Positions 18,633 through 29,300 of a stretch of 60,298 nt of DNA are shown here, in pieces. The stretch is from positions 1 through 60,298 of the forward strand of contig MGUI01000031.1 of assembly GCA_001799895.1 (NCBI GenBank), in the 5' to 3' direction. The notes under the pieces were generated by a model, which was not told where the DNA came from, made no database searches, and saw only the letters and a list, made by a program, of their open reading frames with translations. The stretch's first letter is position 1. Every line of letters starts with the position of its first letter. The DNA comes from Elusimicrobia bacterium GWD2_63_28 (GTDB lineage: Bacteria; Elusimicrobiota; Elusimicrobia; Elusimicrobiales; UBA9959). The position numbers and the translations under genes are program-made.

Positions 18633-19242
18633 ACTCCTGCTCCTGGCCGCGCTGGCCCTGGCGCCCGCCCTGTGCCCCGCCCCGGCGGCGGCGCAGATGG
18701 GGTCGCGCCCCGAAGAGCAGTCCTTCGACTACGACCCGGGCGCGGAACAGTCGAAGAAAGTGAAGCAGTCCATGGCCGAGACCACTTACGAGGACGCGGA
18801 AATAGTCAACCACCCCTATTACGGCACGGTCCTCATCTCCAAGCACCGCTGGAAGAACTGGGTGACGCGCGCCCTGTACCTCACGCTGATCAACATAGCG
18901 CTGCTGGCCATCATACTCTCCCTCTCCCGCAGCGAGGAGCATAATATCATAGTGGGCTACGTGCTGACGGGCATGAGCGCCGCCGTCTCTTTCTGGACCT
19001 TCCTCTGCGCGGTGCTCATCTTCCAGCTCAACGCCCACGCCTGGATCTACGTGCTGCCGGTAGCGCTGGCCACCGGCGGGGCGGGCTGGCTGGTGCTGAT
19101 GAAGATAAAGAAATCGGACGTCTCGCTGACGGAGCTGAAAGAATCCTTCCAGAAGATGCGGTCGGCCTCCAACGAGGATCCCCGCCTGGCCTCGGTGCAG
19201 GGCACTCCCGGCGACTGGCCGAACGAGGATTTCATAAGATAG
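18619..19242 (+). CDS. Predicted multi-pass membrane protein with signal peptide, unknown function
   Basis: The 207-residue product was not recognised. It has a signal-like N-terminus (LLLLAALALAPALCPAPAAAQ), a 60-residue polar stretch rich in acidic residues, and three hydrophobic helices at about 94-110, 115-136 and 142-157. A charged cytoplasmic-type tail follows (MKIKKSDVSLTELKESFQKM). Its ATG lies inside the end of the preceding gene (14-base overlap), and a terminator follows. It is probably a small inner-membrane complex with its neighbour. No homologue is claimed. Confidence 0.7.
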   Translation: MTVNKLLLLAALALAPALCPAPAAAQMGSRPEEQSFDYDPGAEQSKKVKQSMAETTYEDAEIVNHPYYGTVLISKHRWKNWVTRALYLTLINIALLAIILSLSRSEEHNIIVGYVLTGMSAAVSFWTFLCAVLIFQLNAHAWIYVLPVALATGGAGWLVLMKIKKSDVSLTELKESFQKMRSASNEDPRLASVQGTPGDWPNEDFIR

Positions 19243-19256
19243 GCGCCGCCGGGCGC

Positions 19257-19289
19257 AAAAAAAGAGCCGCTCTCAGAGCGGCTCTTTTT
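19257..19289. terminator. Bidirectional rho-independent terminator
   Basis: An A-run, the near-perfect palindrome GAGCCGCTCT-C-AGAGCGGCTC (19264-19284) and a T-run lie between two convergent genes. It can serve the hemW operon on the plus strand and the surface-protein operon on the minus strand. Confidence 0.88.
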
Positions 19290-19305
19290 CATTCCGGGGC
19301 TAAGA

Positions 19306-20235
19306 TTAGAACTGCATCCAGACGCCGAAGCGGTGTATGTTGCCGAGGTCGCCGAAAGGCAGGAAGGCGTAATCCACGCCGAGCCCCTGCACCTTCACGC
19401 CGAACCCGAGGCTGAGGCCCACCTCCGCGCCCAGGTTGGAGGTGTCGTAGCCGAACTTGTAGCCGCCGCGCAGCGCCAGCGCGTCGCGGAACCAGTACTC
19501 GGCGCCCATGGACGGGTAGAATTTCTCGTCCTGGAAGTAGCCGTTCATCTCGGCCACCACCTTCAGGCGGTCGGAGACGGCGTAAAGGCCGCCGGCCCGC
19601 AGGTTGATGGGCAGCGGGTCCGACTCGTCGACGAACGTCATCTTGGTGCCCAGGTTCTGCAGGACCAGCGAGAACTTGATCTTGTCGGAGGCCTTGTAGA
19701 TGGCGCCCGCGTCCACGGCCACGGCGAAGGCGCTCTCGTCGTCGATGGAAGAGCGGATGAACTTGAAGGCGAAGCCGCCGTCGAGGTTGGGCAGCAGCTC
19801 GGGCGAGAAGTCCTTCTTGGCGAAAGCCAGGGTGACGGCCATGTCGCTGGACTCGAAGCTGCCGCTCTGCGGGATGACGCCCGTGGTATCGGCCAGGCCG
19901 CGGCGCTCTATGCCGTCCACCGTCATAAAGGTCACGCCGAGGCCGATGCGCTTGTCCTTCATGTTCCCGGCGAAGGAGATGTTCCCCATCTTGGCGTCCT
20001 GCAGGTAGGTGCTGAAGTCCAGCGCCGCTTCCTGCGCGTCGAACTGCACCAGGCCGGCCGGGTTCACGAAGACCGCGCCCGAGTCGTCGGCCAGGGCGCT
20101 GAAAGCCCCGCCCATGGCCACGGCCCGCGGGCTCATGGCCGCCTTCAGGAAAGGCGCCGCCGTGGTGCCCGCTCCGGAGGCGTAGGCCGCCGCCGGCAGG
20201 GCCCCGAGCAGTAGAGTTAAAATTGCTTTTCTCAT
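19306..20235 (-). CDS. PorV/PorQ-like outer-membrane beta-barrel protein
   Basis: The 309-residue protein has a signal peptide ending near AYASG. Next comes the family signature of PorV/PorQ/UPF0164 proteins: PFLKAAMSPRAVAMGGAFSALADDSGAVFVNPAGL. Alternating beta strands run to a terminal aromatic (FGVWMQF). PorV in type IX secretion is an outer-membrane shuttle that receives cargo proteins by their C-terminal domain. Here the gene is last in the operon, directly after a giant protein that ends in an FlgD-like Ig domain, which fits a cargo/shuttle pair. AGAGG lies 7 bases before the ATG. A FadL-type transporter is the alternative. Confidence 0.82.
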   Translation of the reverse strand: MRKAILTLLLGALPAAAYASGAGTTAAPFLKAAMSPRAVAMGGAFSALADDSGAVFVNPAGLVQFDAQEAALDFSTYLQDAKMGNISFAGNMKDKRIGLGVTFMTVDGIERRGLADTTGVIPQSGSFESSDMAVTLAFAKKDFSPELLPNLDGGFAFKFIRSSIDDESAFAVAVDAGAIYKASDKIKFSLVLQNLGTKMTFVDESDPLPINLRAGGLYAVSDRLKVVAEMNGYFQDEKFYPSMGAEYWFRDALALRGGYKFGYDTSNLGAEVGLSLGFGVKVQGLGVDYAFLPFGDLGNIHRFGVWMQF

Positions 20236-20284
20236 AAAGTTACCTCTGGTATCCGAACGCTGACCTTAAATCCGCGGGGTTTAC

Positions 20285-20313
20285 CCGGGCCATGGCTCGC
20301 GGCCATGGCCCGG
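20285..20313. promoter_or_regulatory. Intercistronic hairpin between the giant gene and the PorV-like gene
   Basis: CCGGGCCATGG (20285-20295) and CCATGGCCCGG (20303-20313) form a perfect 11-bp stem with a 7-base loop, 8 bases beyond the stop codon of the giant gene. There is no T-tract on the minus strand, so it is more likely an mRNA-stability or partial-attenuation structure than a full terminator. It would set the relative levels of the two proteins. Confidence 0.5.
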
Positions 20314-20320
20314 TTTCCCT

Positions 20321-23300
20321 TTACTTTATTACCGCCAGCTTGTGGGCCTTGGTGCCCAGCTTCTCGCCGCCCACGTAGGTCAGCATGAAGTAGACGCCCG
20401 AGGCCACGTCCTGGTTGGTGTCGTTCTTGCCGTCCCACTCCGAGTAGTACATCTGGCCGCCGGCGCGCACGCCGTCGCTGATGGTGCGCACCTTCTCGCC
20501 GGCCAGGTTGTAGATCACGAACTTCACGCTGCCCGACTTGCCGGTCGGCAGGTGGTACTTTATCAGCGTGCCGCGCGTGGTGTACGAGTTGGCCCCGCTG
20601 AAGGCGGCCGTGCCCTCGATATTGGTCACGGTCTTGTCCTTCAGGTTGAACGGATTCGGCAGGTTCGCCACTTCGTAGTCCGCGGAGGCGTAAGGCACGC
20701 TGGGCGCCGGCCGCGCCGTGAACACCGCGAAGCGCCCGCTCGAGGACGAGCTGGTCGCGGAAGGCACATAGCGGCCGTTGACCACGGCGCTCATGCCCAT
20801 GCGCTTGCGCCCGAGCGGAGTGGAGGCCGCGCTGGCGCCGGCGCTGGCGTTGGACAGGCTGGCCACGCCCACGGAGAGCACGCCCAGCATCGGGTCGGTG
20901 GTGTAGTTGCCCGGCACCTCGTTCCAGCTGTCGGTGGTTTCGTCGTACTGGTAGATGCGCAGGTTGGCGTTGTCCACCGCCTTGTCCTTGTCGTACTTCA
21001 GCGTCAGCGTGAAGGCCTTGTTGGCCGAGGCGTTCTGGAGCTCCATGTTATAGATCTCCGAAGCCATCAGGTCGGTTATGGCCTGCGTCAGGCTGAGGTC
21101 GCCCTTGGCCGTCTTGACGGTGCGCACCGAAGGCAGGGCGCTGAAGAAGCCGCCCACCAGGTTGCCGAAGTCGGAGCTGGCCGTGGCGCTGTAGGTGGAG
21201 TAGGCCAGGCCGCCGGTATCCAGCTCTATGCCGGAATACTCCTCCGACTCCTTGTCCATCTGCACCTCGCCGCCCTGTATGGCCTCGTCCTGGATGTACT
21301 GCTCGGTCTTGGCCTGGTTGTTCGGGCTGAACGTGACGGATTTCTCCATCCTGTTCGAGCCGTCGCCGGCCGCGACGTAGACGTTGTAGAAAGGCTGGTG
21401 CATCGAGATGATGAACTGGCCCTGGTACGTATTGTTCGGGCCCGGCACCAGCGCGAGGCTGACCGCGGAGGTAGTTACATACACCTCGCCGGGGTTCACC
21501 TTGCAGACCGGCGTGGTCACCAGCGCCTTGGGCGACTTGATGGTCACGTCCGCCTTATTGACGGAGTCCGGCGACCGGCGCACCTTTACCACTATCTGCG
21601 GCGGCACGTCGCGCAGCACGATGTCGGGCAGGTAGGTGACGCCCTCGGTCACGGTCTCGCTGGAGACGTCCAGCATGGCCGGCTGCTTGCCGCCGAAGAA
21701 GGCGGTGACCTTGTAGTTATGCCCCGGCACCACGCCCGGCAGTTCGTATTCGCCGGAGTCGTTGGTGGTGGCCTCGATCTTCGGCAGGTACTCGGTCGGG
21801 TGTTCCACGTTGAAGGTTTCGTCGTAGGCGACCACCTTCACTCCGGACTTGGTCAGCGGCGCCGGGAACTTGCCGAGGTACACCTTGCCCGTCATGCTGG
21901 TCTGCGACGGGGTCAGGTAGAAGTCCAGGCGCGACGAGTCGTCGCCGGCCAGCGAGGTCTTCTCGCCGGCTTTCACGAAGCCTTCGCGCGTGACCTCCAG
22001 CCGGTAGATGCCGGCGGGCAGGTTCTCGAACCTGAACGAGCCGTCGGCGGCCGTCTCGGTGAACTTCTCCACGGTCTTGTGCCTGAGGTAGACCACGGCG
22101 TTGTCCAGCGCGGGGTAAGCCCCGGAAACAGGCGCCGTGCTCCTGACCGTGCCGTGCACCGTCCCGACGCGTATGTTCTGCTCGTCGAAGTCGAACGGAT
22201 AGGCGGCGGCCAGCGGGATGTCTATCTCCTTGGCCACGGGCGGGTAGTTGGGGTTGTTGAAGACCACCGTGTAGCGCCCGGGCGGCAGGCCGGGCACCAT
22301 GAACCTGCCCAGGTTAGCCTCGAAGTAGTCCCGCATCTGGACCTTGTCTTTCAGGCCGAGGGCGGCCCAGAACGCGGGGAAGTCCCCCTCGGAGGGCATG
22401 CCGGCGGTATAGCCGCGCAGGTCGCCCGCCGCGTCGTAGATCATCACGGAGGGGATCACGGGGAACAGCTCTTCCATGTTGGAGAAGATGCGGTCCAGGT
22501 CGGCGTCGGTATAGAGCCGCTCGCCGGCTATGGTACCTTCGAACGTGTCCTGGCCCAGCGAGCCCAGCACGTTGACCGGCAGCGGCTGGAACTCGGTGCC
22601 CAGGTTGGGCGTAGAGTCGTTGCGCTGCACGTTGTAGGCCTTCACCTTGCCGATGAAGTTGCTGAACTGGTCGAAGCTGATCGGATCGCTGCCGCCGCCT
22701 TCCGGCGAGTAGCGGGCGACCATCATCAGGTAGAAGTCGTACTGGCCCACCTGCATGATCTTCTTGTCCCAGGTCTGCGTGGTCGTGCTGTAGTCGAAGG
22801 CGAAGATATCCTCCCCGAAGAACATATCGGTGATCTTGGTCTGGTTCATTTCGGTGCCGGTGGGCACGGGGAGCATCACGTAATGCCAGGTGGGCGTGGA
22901 GATGTCCGGCAGGCCTATGATCTGCGGCTGCACGTACAGGCCGTTCTCCAGCTTCAGCGTAACCTGCGTGGTCTTGCCGGCCACCACCGCTATGTCCCTC
23001 ACGACCGGGGCCGCCCAGCGGAAACCCTGGCCCTGCGGGCGCATGGTGATGGTATACAGGCCGGGCGCCAGGTTCGGGAACTCGAAGGCGCCGTAGTCGT
23101 CGACGTTCCAGCCCTCGCTTACGCTGACGTTCTGGCCGCTTACGTTGATGTCCATGCGGTGGTAGAGCGCCTGGTCCTGGGTGTAGTTGGGCTTGTAGTT
23201 GGAGCCGTCGGGCATCTTCACCACGCCGGTCAGCCTGCCGGCCTTGGTCACCACGAAGTTCATCCTGACCGAGGTGGTCATGGTGGAACGGAAGTCGGCC

Positions 23301-26300
23301 CTGTCTTTGAACGAGCTGACTTCGCCCCATTCGTTGGAGGTGACGCGCGTGTAGTAGCTCACGCCGGTGGACAGCGTGATGCTGTACGTGGCGTAATTCA
23401 CGGTGTAGGTCCCGCTGATGACGGCGAAGCCCATGGACATGTTGCCGCTGCAGTCGCCGCTGCACTCCTGCTGCGCCATCACGGTGATAGGCGCCATGGT
23501 GCTGATGATCAGCGGGTTGGCCGTGGTCACGGTGAACGAGGTGACGAAGGTCACCGAGCCGCTCATGACGGCGTAGTCGTTCTGCGACGGGGGCATGATG
23601 TTGAAGCTGATCTCTCCCGAGGCCAGGCTCTGGCAGGCGCCCGTCTGGGCGTTCAGCTTCCAGGCGCGGCCCTTCGCGCAGTTGGAGTTCGGGACGCCGG
23701 TGGCGCCCGCGCTCGAGATGACTATGCGCACGTCGTCGGCGTCGCGCTGGGTGAAGTCCTTGGTATTGCCCTCGTTGAGGTCCATCCAGTTGCCGAAGAA
23801 GGCCGCGTTCATGCGCACCTGGCCGTCCGGCAGGCCATTGGCGGTGGCGGTGCTGAACACGAACGAGCCGTCGGCCGCCGTCCTGGTCCTGGCGTCGGTA
23901 TCCATGCCGTAGCCGTTCTTATAGCTGTCCGAGCCGCCGTACCAGTCGTAGTCGCCCCACACCATAACCTCGGCGTTGGGCACCGGCACGTCGCGGTAGC
24001 GGATGTAGCCGCGCAGCGTGTAGGTGGCTTCCTGCAGCTGGAACTCGCGGTACGCGGTCTGGACGCTGGCCGTGGTGACGCTCACGTCGGCGAAGCCGGC
24101 GCGCTTGTAGCCCGCCTTCTGCGCGATGATGTTGTACACCGCGGCGGTGCTGGTCACGTTATAGAACGAGAACTTGCCGTTCACGTCCGTAAGCGTCTCG
24201 AACGAGTTGTACTCGCACATGCCGCCGGAGCAGGGCTCCTGGCGGTTGTACAGCCTGACGCGGACCTGCTCGATGGGCGCCCAGGTGCGGAAGTTCTTGA
24301 CCACGCCCTCTACGGACGGCGGGGTGGTGGAAGCTCCCACGTCGAAGCCGCCGGTGGTGGCCACGGCGCCGGCCAGGGTGGACATGCTGACGCTGTAGGT
24401 GGCGGTGGCCGGGAACACATAGCTCATGACCGCGCTCTTGGCCAGGCCGCGGTTGGGTATGGTTATGCCCAGCGTGTAGGCCCCGGCCGCGGCGGGCGGC
24501 AGGTTGGTTATCGTCATCGTGGTGGCGGTAACCCCGGCGGGCACCCGGCCTATGCCATAGGCGGCCTTTTCGCCGGTCTGCGTGAAGAAGACCTCGGCCA
24601 CCAGGTAGTCGTTCTGGGCGGCGGAAGAGACCATCACGGTCACCGGGTAGTACGGGGTCGCGGCGGGCCGCGGCGACAGCGTATAGTTCTTCGTAACGTC
24701 GGCGTTGAGCTGCACGAAGAAGTTGCCGTACGGGTCCATCTGCTGGTCCTTGATGCTGGGGTTATACCCCTGCTTGTCCAGCGCGATGAAGTACTGCTTG
24801 CCCGCGGGCACCTGGAAGGACACCGTGCCGGCCGCGTTAGTTACCGAGGAGGAAGAGCCCAGCACGTCTATGCCTCCGGTGGCGGAGAACGGGATCAGCG
24901 TCACGGCCACGCCCGGGAAGGGCGTGCCGGCCGCGGCGCTGGACACGTTGACCGTCAGCCTCGGGTTAACGACCAGGGTGCTTACCTGCTTGTAGCGGTA
25001 AACGCCGCTCAGGCCGGAGAACCTGCCGCTCACCGAGATATAGCCGGCGGGGTCCACCACCATGGAGTAACCTTCGTCCGCGCTGGGGCCGTAGTCGTAG
25101 ATATTGGGCCCCGTTATGGCGTTGGCGTGGAACTCCTGCTCGCCCAGCTGCGTGCCGTCGGGCGCGTAGCGGCGCAGCCACAGGTTCTTGTCCTGGTTGA
25201 TGTCGTAGCGCTCGCTGTAGCCGGCCAGGTAGACCGACCCGGCGGGGCCTATGGCTATGCCGTGCGCGGCGTCCACGCCGTTGGCCTGGCTGCCGTATTC
25301 CGCGGGCTCGGCCCAGGCGGCGACGAAGTTGGCGGAGCTCTTGTAGAGTATGGCGTCCACCGACCCCTCGCCATCATAGGTCTGGCCGGCGATATAAACG
25401 TAGCCCAGGCTGTCCACGGCCACGTCATAGGCGGACTCGGAGTAAGCCCCGGCATCGTCCAGACCGTCGTTGATGACGGAGATCTGGGAGAGGCCTAAGG
25501 ACAGGAAGCGGCCGGCCCAGAGCTGCGAGGCCTTGCCCGTCTCCTCAGAGGTTCCGGCCGCGTAAACATTGAGCCCTTCCACGGCTATGCCGTAGGCGGC
25601 GTCGGCGCCGCCGGCGGAACCGTCGTAAGTGACGGTAGACAGCAGCACGCCGGCGGGGCTGAACTTGGCCACAAGGGCGTCGCTGCTGGTGCCGTTAAAA
25701 GCGGCGCCGGCCACATAGACGTTATTAAAGCGGTCGAGCGCTACGCCGTAGCCAACGTCGTCGCCGTCCGCCAGGTTGAAGGTAGACTTCCAGGCCACGC
25801 CGTCGGCGTCAACCTTCATGACGAACAGGTCTTTGCCGGTGGAGCCGGAAGTGTTCCATTCGTAGCCGGTCAGGTACAGGCCGGAAGCGTCCACGGCCAT
25901 CCTGTTGGCTTTCACCTGGTACCATTCGCCGGGCGAGTAATACCTGGTCAGCAGCGGCATGAAGGCGGAGTTGAACTTCTTCAGCGCGAAGCCGCCGCTG
26001 CCGTTCCAGTCGGTGTTGGCCAGCGTGTAGATATTGCCCAGGCCGTCGCGGGCTATGCCGGGGAATTCCTTCTCCCCGGAGAACTGCTGACCGGTACCCA
26101 TAACGAAGAGCTTGGCCTCGTTGGGGTACATGGCCATGGTCTCAAAGGCCCAGCCGTCGGCCGCGCGGGCCGCAGCGGGCACGTCGGAAACCAGCTCGGC
26201 GGGCAAGGCCCCGGCCTTTACAGGCGCAGGGGCAGCGCCGCCGGCGGGCGGCGCAGACGCGATCAGCGCCTGCATGTAAGGCTCGGCCCAGATCTTGAAG

Positions 26301-29300
26301 TAATACAGCGGGCCCAGCGGCGTCCCGGCCATGTCGCGGCCGGTATTCAGGCCGAACACGGAGCGGTCCACGCTCATGCCTTCGTAGATGTCGTAGTCGG
26401 TCACCAGGCGCACCTGAGCGGCGGCGGAGCTCCAGGCCACGCCGCTGAAGGTGGAGTACTGCACGAGGAAGGCGGAACCCGCCTGCAGGTTCATGCGGCT
26501 CATCCACTGCAGCCGCACCGAGCTCGGCACGTAGCCGGGCTGGGCGGTCACTCCGAAGTTGGGCTCGGGGAAGTAGTAGAAGCCGGGGTTATTCCCCCAC
26601 AGCGCCACGGCCGCGTACACGCGCCCGTCGCCGCCCAGCGCCAGGCCATAGACCTCGTCGTCGCCGGGATTGGTGGTATAGGGATCGCCGTCGTCCACCA
26701 GGTTGAAGCCGCGGGTCCAGGCCACCTGGCCTTCGTGGGTGTATTTGCGGAAGATGCTGTTTTTGCCCTCGGGGCCTGTCTGCGTGTAACCGGCCACGAT
26801 CACTCCGGAGCCGTTGGCTTCCAGGGCGTAGAACTCGTCGTTAAGGCCATCCTTGCCGTCAAAAGTCTGGGTCCATTCATGGACCCCGGCCAGGGTGTAC
26901 TTGAACAGCGCTCCGTCCTCGTACGCGCTGCCGCCCAAGCCGCCCACGGAGCCGCCCAGGTACAGGTAAGGCGGGGTAGTGGTAGTTATAGCCAGGGCGT
27001 AAGCCTCTTCATTCAGGGCGGGGTCATTTAACTGTATGGGGGCGCCGGCCAAAGAGCCGTCGGTTTTATTGAGCGCTATAACGATGGCGTCCTTAGTGGC
27101 ATTCTGCAGGGTGCCGGAGAAGTAGACCGCGCCGGTTCCCACGGCCACGCCGTAGCCGAAGTCGTCGCCCAGGACGGAGCCGTTCAGGGTGTAAGACCAC
27201 ACCTGAGAGGGACCGGTAGACGGCCTGAGGTCGTACTTCATGGCCAGGACGGCCATGCCGTTGGCGGAAGTTGAAGACGCGCCGGCCACGTAGAGGTAAT
27301 CCCCCTCCACGGCCGCGCCGTAGAGCTCGTCCATGGTGCCGAGGCCCGAGACATCGTAAGCGTAAGACCAGACCAGGTCGCCGGCCGGGTTCAGCTTGGC
27401 TATCCAGCTGTCCTTGCCGGCCACCATGATCTCGGGGCCGGTAACGATGTTGTTATACGGGTACTGGGTGCCGACTATGTAGAAGTTGCCGGCGGCGTCC
27501 CTGGTAGAGGTCCCTACCTGGTAGGAGCGGTCGTCCCTGTGGTTGAAGAACTTGGTCCACTCCAGGTACTGGCCCGTATTGTACTTGCGCAGGCCGAAGC
27601 CGGCGTTGGCGCCGTCAGCGCGGCCCGAGAAGGCGTGGTAGACATAGGCGCCGTCCACGGTTATGGCGTTGGGCGGCATGCTGAGGCCGCTCATGAAGGA
27701 CAGGCGCTCCAGCCCGAAGTAGCGCGTATCGTCGTAGGCGCTGGGCGTCCTGGCGAAGGTTTGCGCCTCGGGCAGCTCGGTGGTAAGGCCGGCGCTGGTT
27801 ATCCAGACCTTGAACTTGTACAGGTTGCCGCGGTTCTCCGTGCCTTCCTGGCCGGGATAGCGCAGCGTAGGCAGCGCGCCCACGCGGTGCGACCGCACCG
27901 CGCCGGCGAACTCGGGCCCGGCGGCGGCGATGATCTGCGCTGAGGCCTTGTTCCAGACCGGCGCCGCGTCGGCGCTGTACTGCACGTAATAGGTGGAACC
28001 GGCGGGCAATTGGCCGGTGTAATTCCACAACAGGTCCACGGAGCCGGTATGCGGGCCTTCCATGGCGTTGAAGAACTGGACATTAGCCACGGCGCCGCCT
28101 ATCGGCATGGAATAAACGCCGAAGTAATTGTCGCCGCCGAAGGAGCCGGCCACATGCGCGAAGTTATCCGTGGAAACCATCACGCCCATGCCCATGTCGT
28201 AACCGCCGCCGTCATATACGCGGGCGGACTGGAACTGGCCGCCGGGGCCGAACTTCGCCAGCAGCATATTATACCCCTGGCCCAGGTTCCACATGTCGGT
28301 GTAGCCGGAGGCATAGATATTGCCGAACTGGTCGAAGTCCAGGGACGAGGGGACGTCGTCGCCGTTGGACTGCTGGTTGTTGTAGCGCGCGGGGACCGAG
28401 AACAGGGACGCGCCGTAGGCGTTGAACTTGTTGAGCCAGATATTGGCGCCCTGGTTGAGGTCGTAGCGCTGCTCCGAACCGGCCACCAGCAGGTTGCCGT
28501 TCAGGTCGGCCTTGACGGCCAGCGCGCGGGAGTAGTCGCCCGACGGGTTGCTGTGGCGCACGGGCCAGTTGCCGGTCGAGACGGTGGAGATCACCGCCCC
28601 GGAATCCGCGAACTTGTGCAGGGTGCCCGCCATCTGGGAGGTGCCGCTGACGCCGGCGGCGTAGAGATACGCGCCGGAGGTATCCGAAGCAAAGACCAGG
28701 CTGTTGACCTCGTCGTAGGAACCGGCGCCGTAGAGGTAGGCCGTGTCGTAGATGAAGTCCGTCACAGGGTTGCCGTTAGAATCCTGGCGCTTGTAAAGGT
28801 GCAGGTCCTGGGAGTTAGCACCGTTCTCGAACTCCGTGGCTATGTAGACGGCCCCGCCGCCCCAGGTTATGGCCTTGGCGGTTTCGGCGGAAGGCGACAG
28901 CACGGTGTTCCACGCCACGGAACCGTCCGGAGCGAACTTGGCCGCGGCAACTTCGGTGTCGCGCTGCAGCAGGGCGTAAGCGTTGCCGGCCGGGTCGGCG
29001 GCCAGGTCCTTAAGCGCCAGCGGCGTAGTCTGGTCGTAGTAGAAACGGGTGGAACCGTCCGGCGCGTTGAGCGCCAGGAAAGTCAGGCTCTCGCTGTTGA
29101 AGGTGAGCGCGGAATAAGCGCCCGCCTCGCCGGAGACGCGGGCGAACTTGGCGCCCGCCTCGAACCCGGCGTACATGCCGCGGCGGCGGTTCAGCGCGGC
29201 GTCGCCGTCGGTGGCCGTCATGGCGGGGAAATACAGGTTCTGCGCCAGGTTGGAGACCGAGGAGGTGCTGGTGCCGTTGTAGAGCCACACGGCGAAGTAC

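Noticed and set aside
20342..25498. 1,718-codon plus-strand open frame opposite the giant gene, and similar ones at 28010-30991 and 36101-37657
   Set aside because: The products are Val/His/Gly/Arg-rich with no signal, domain or repeat logic. The opposite strand carries recognisable domains throughout, so these are shadows of GC-rich coding DNA.
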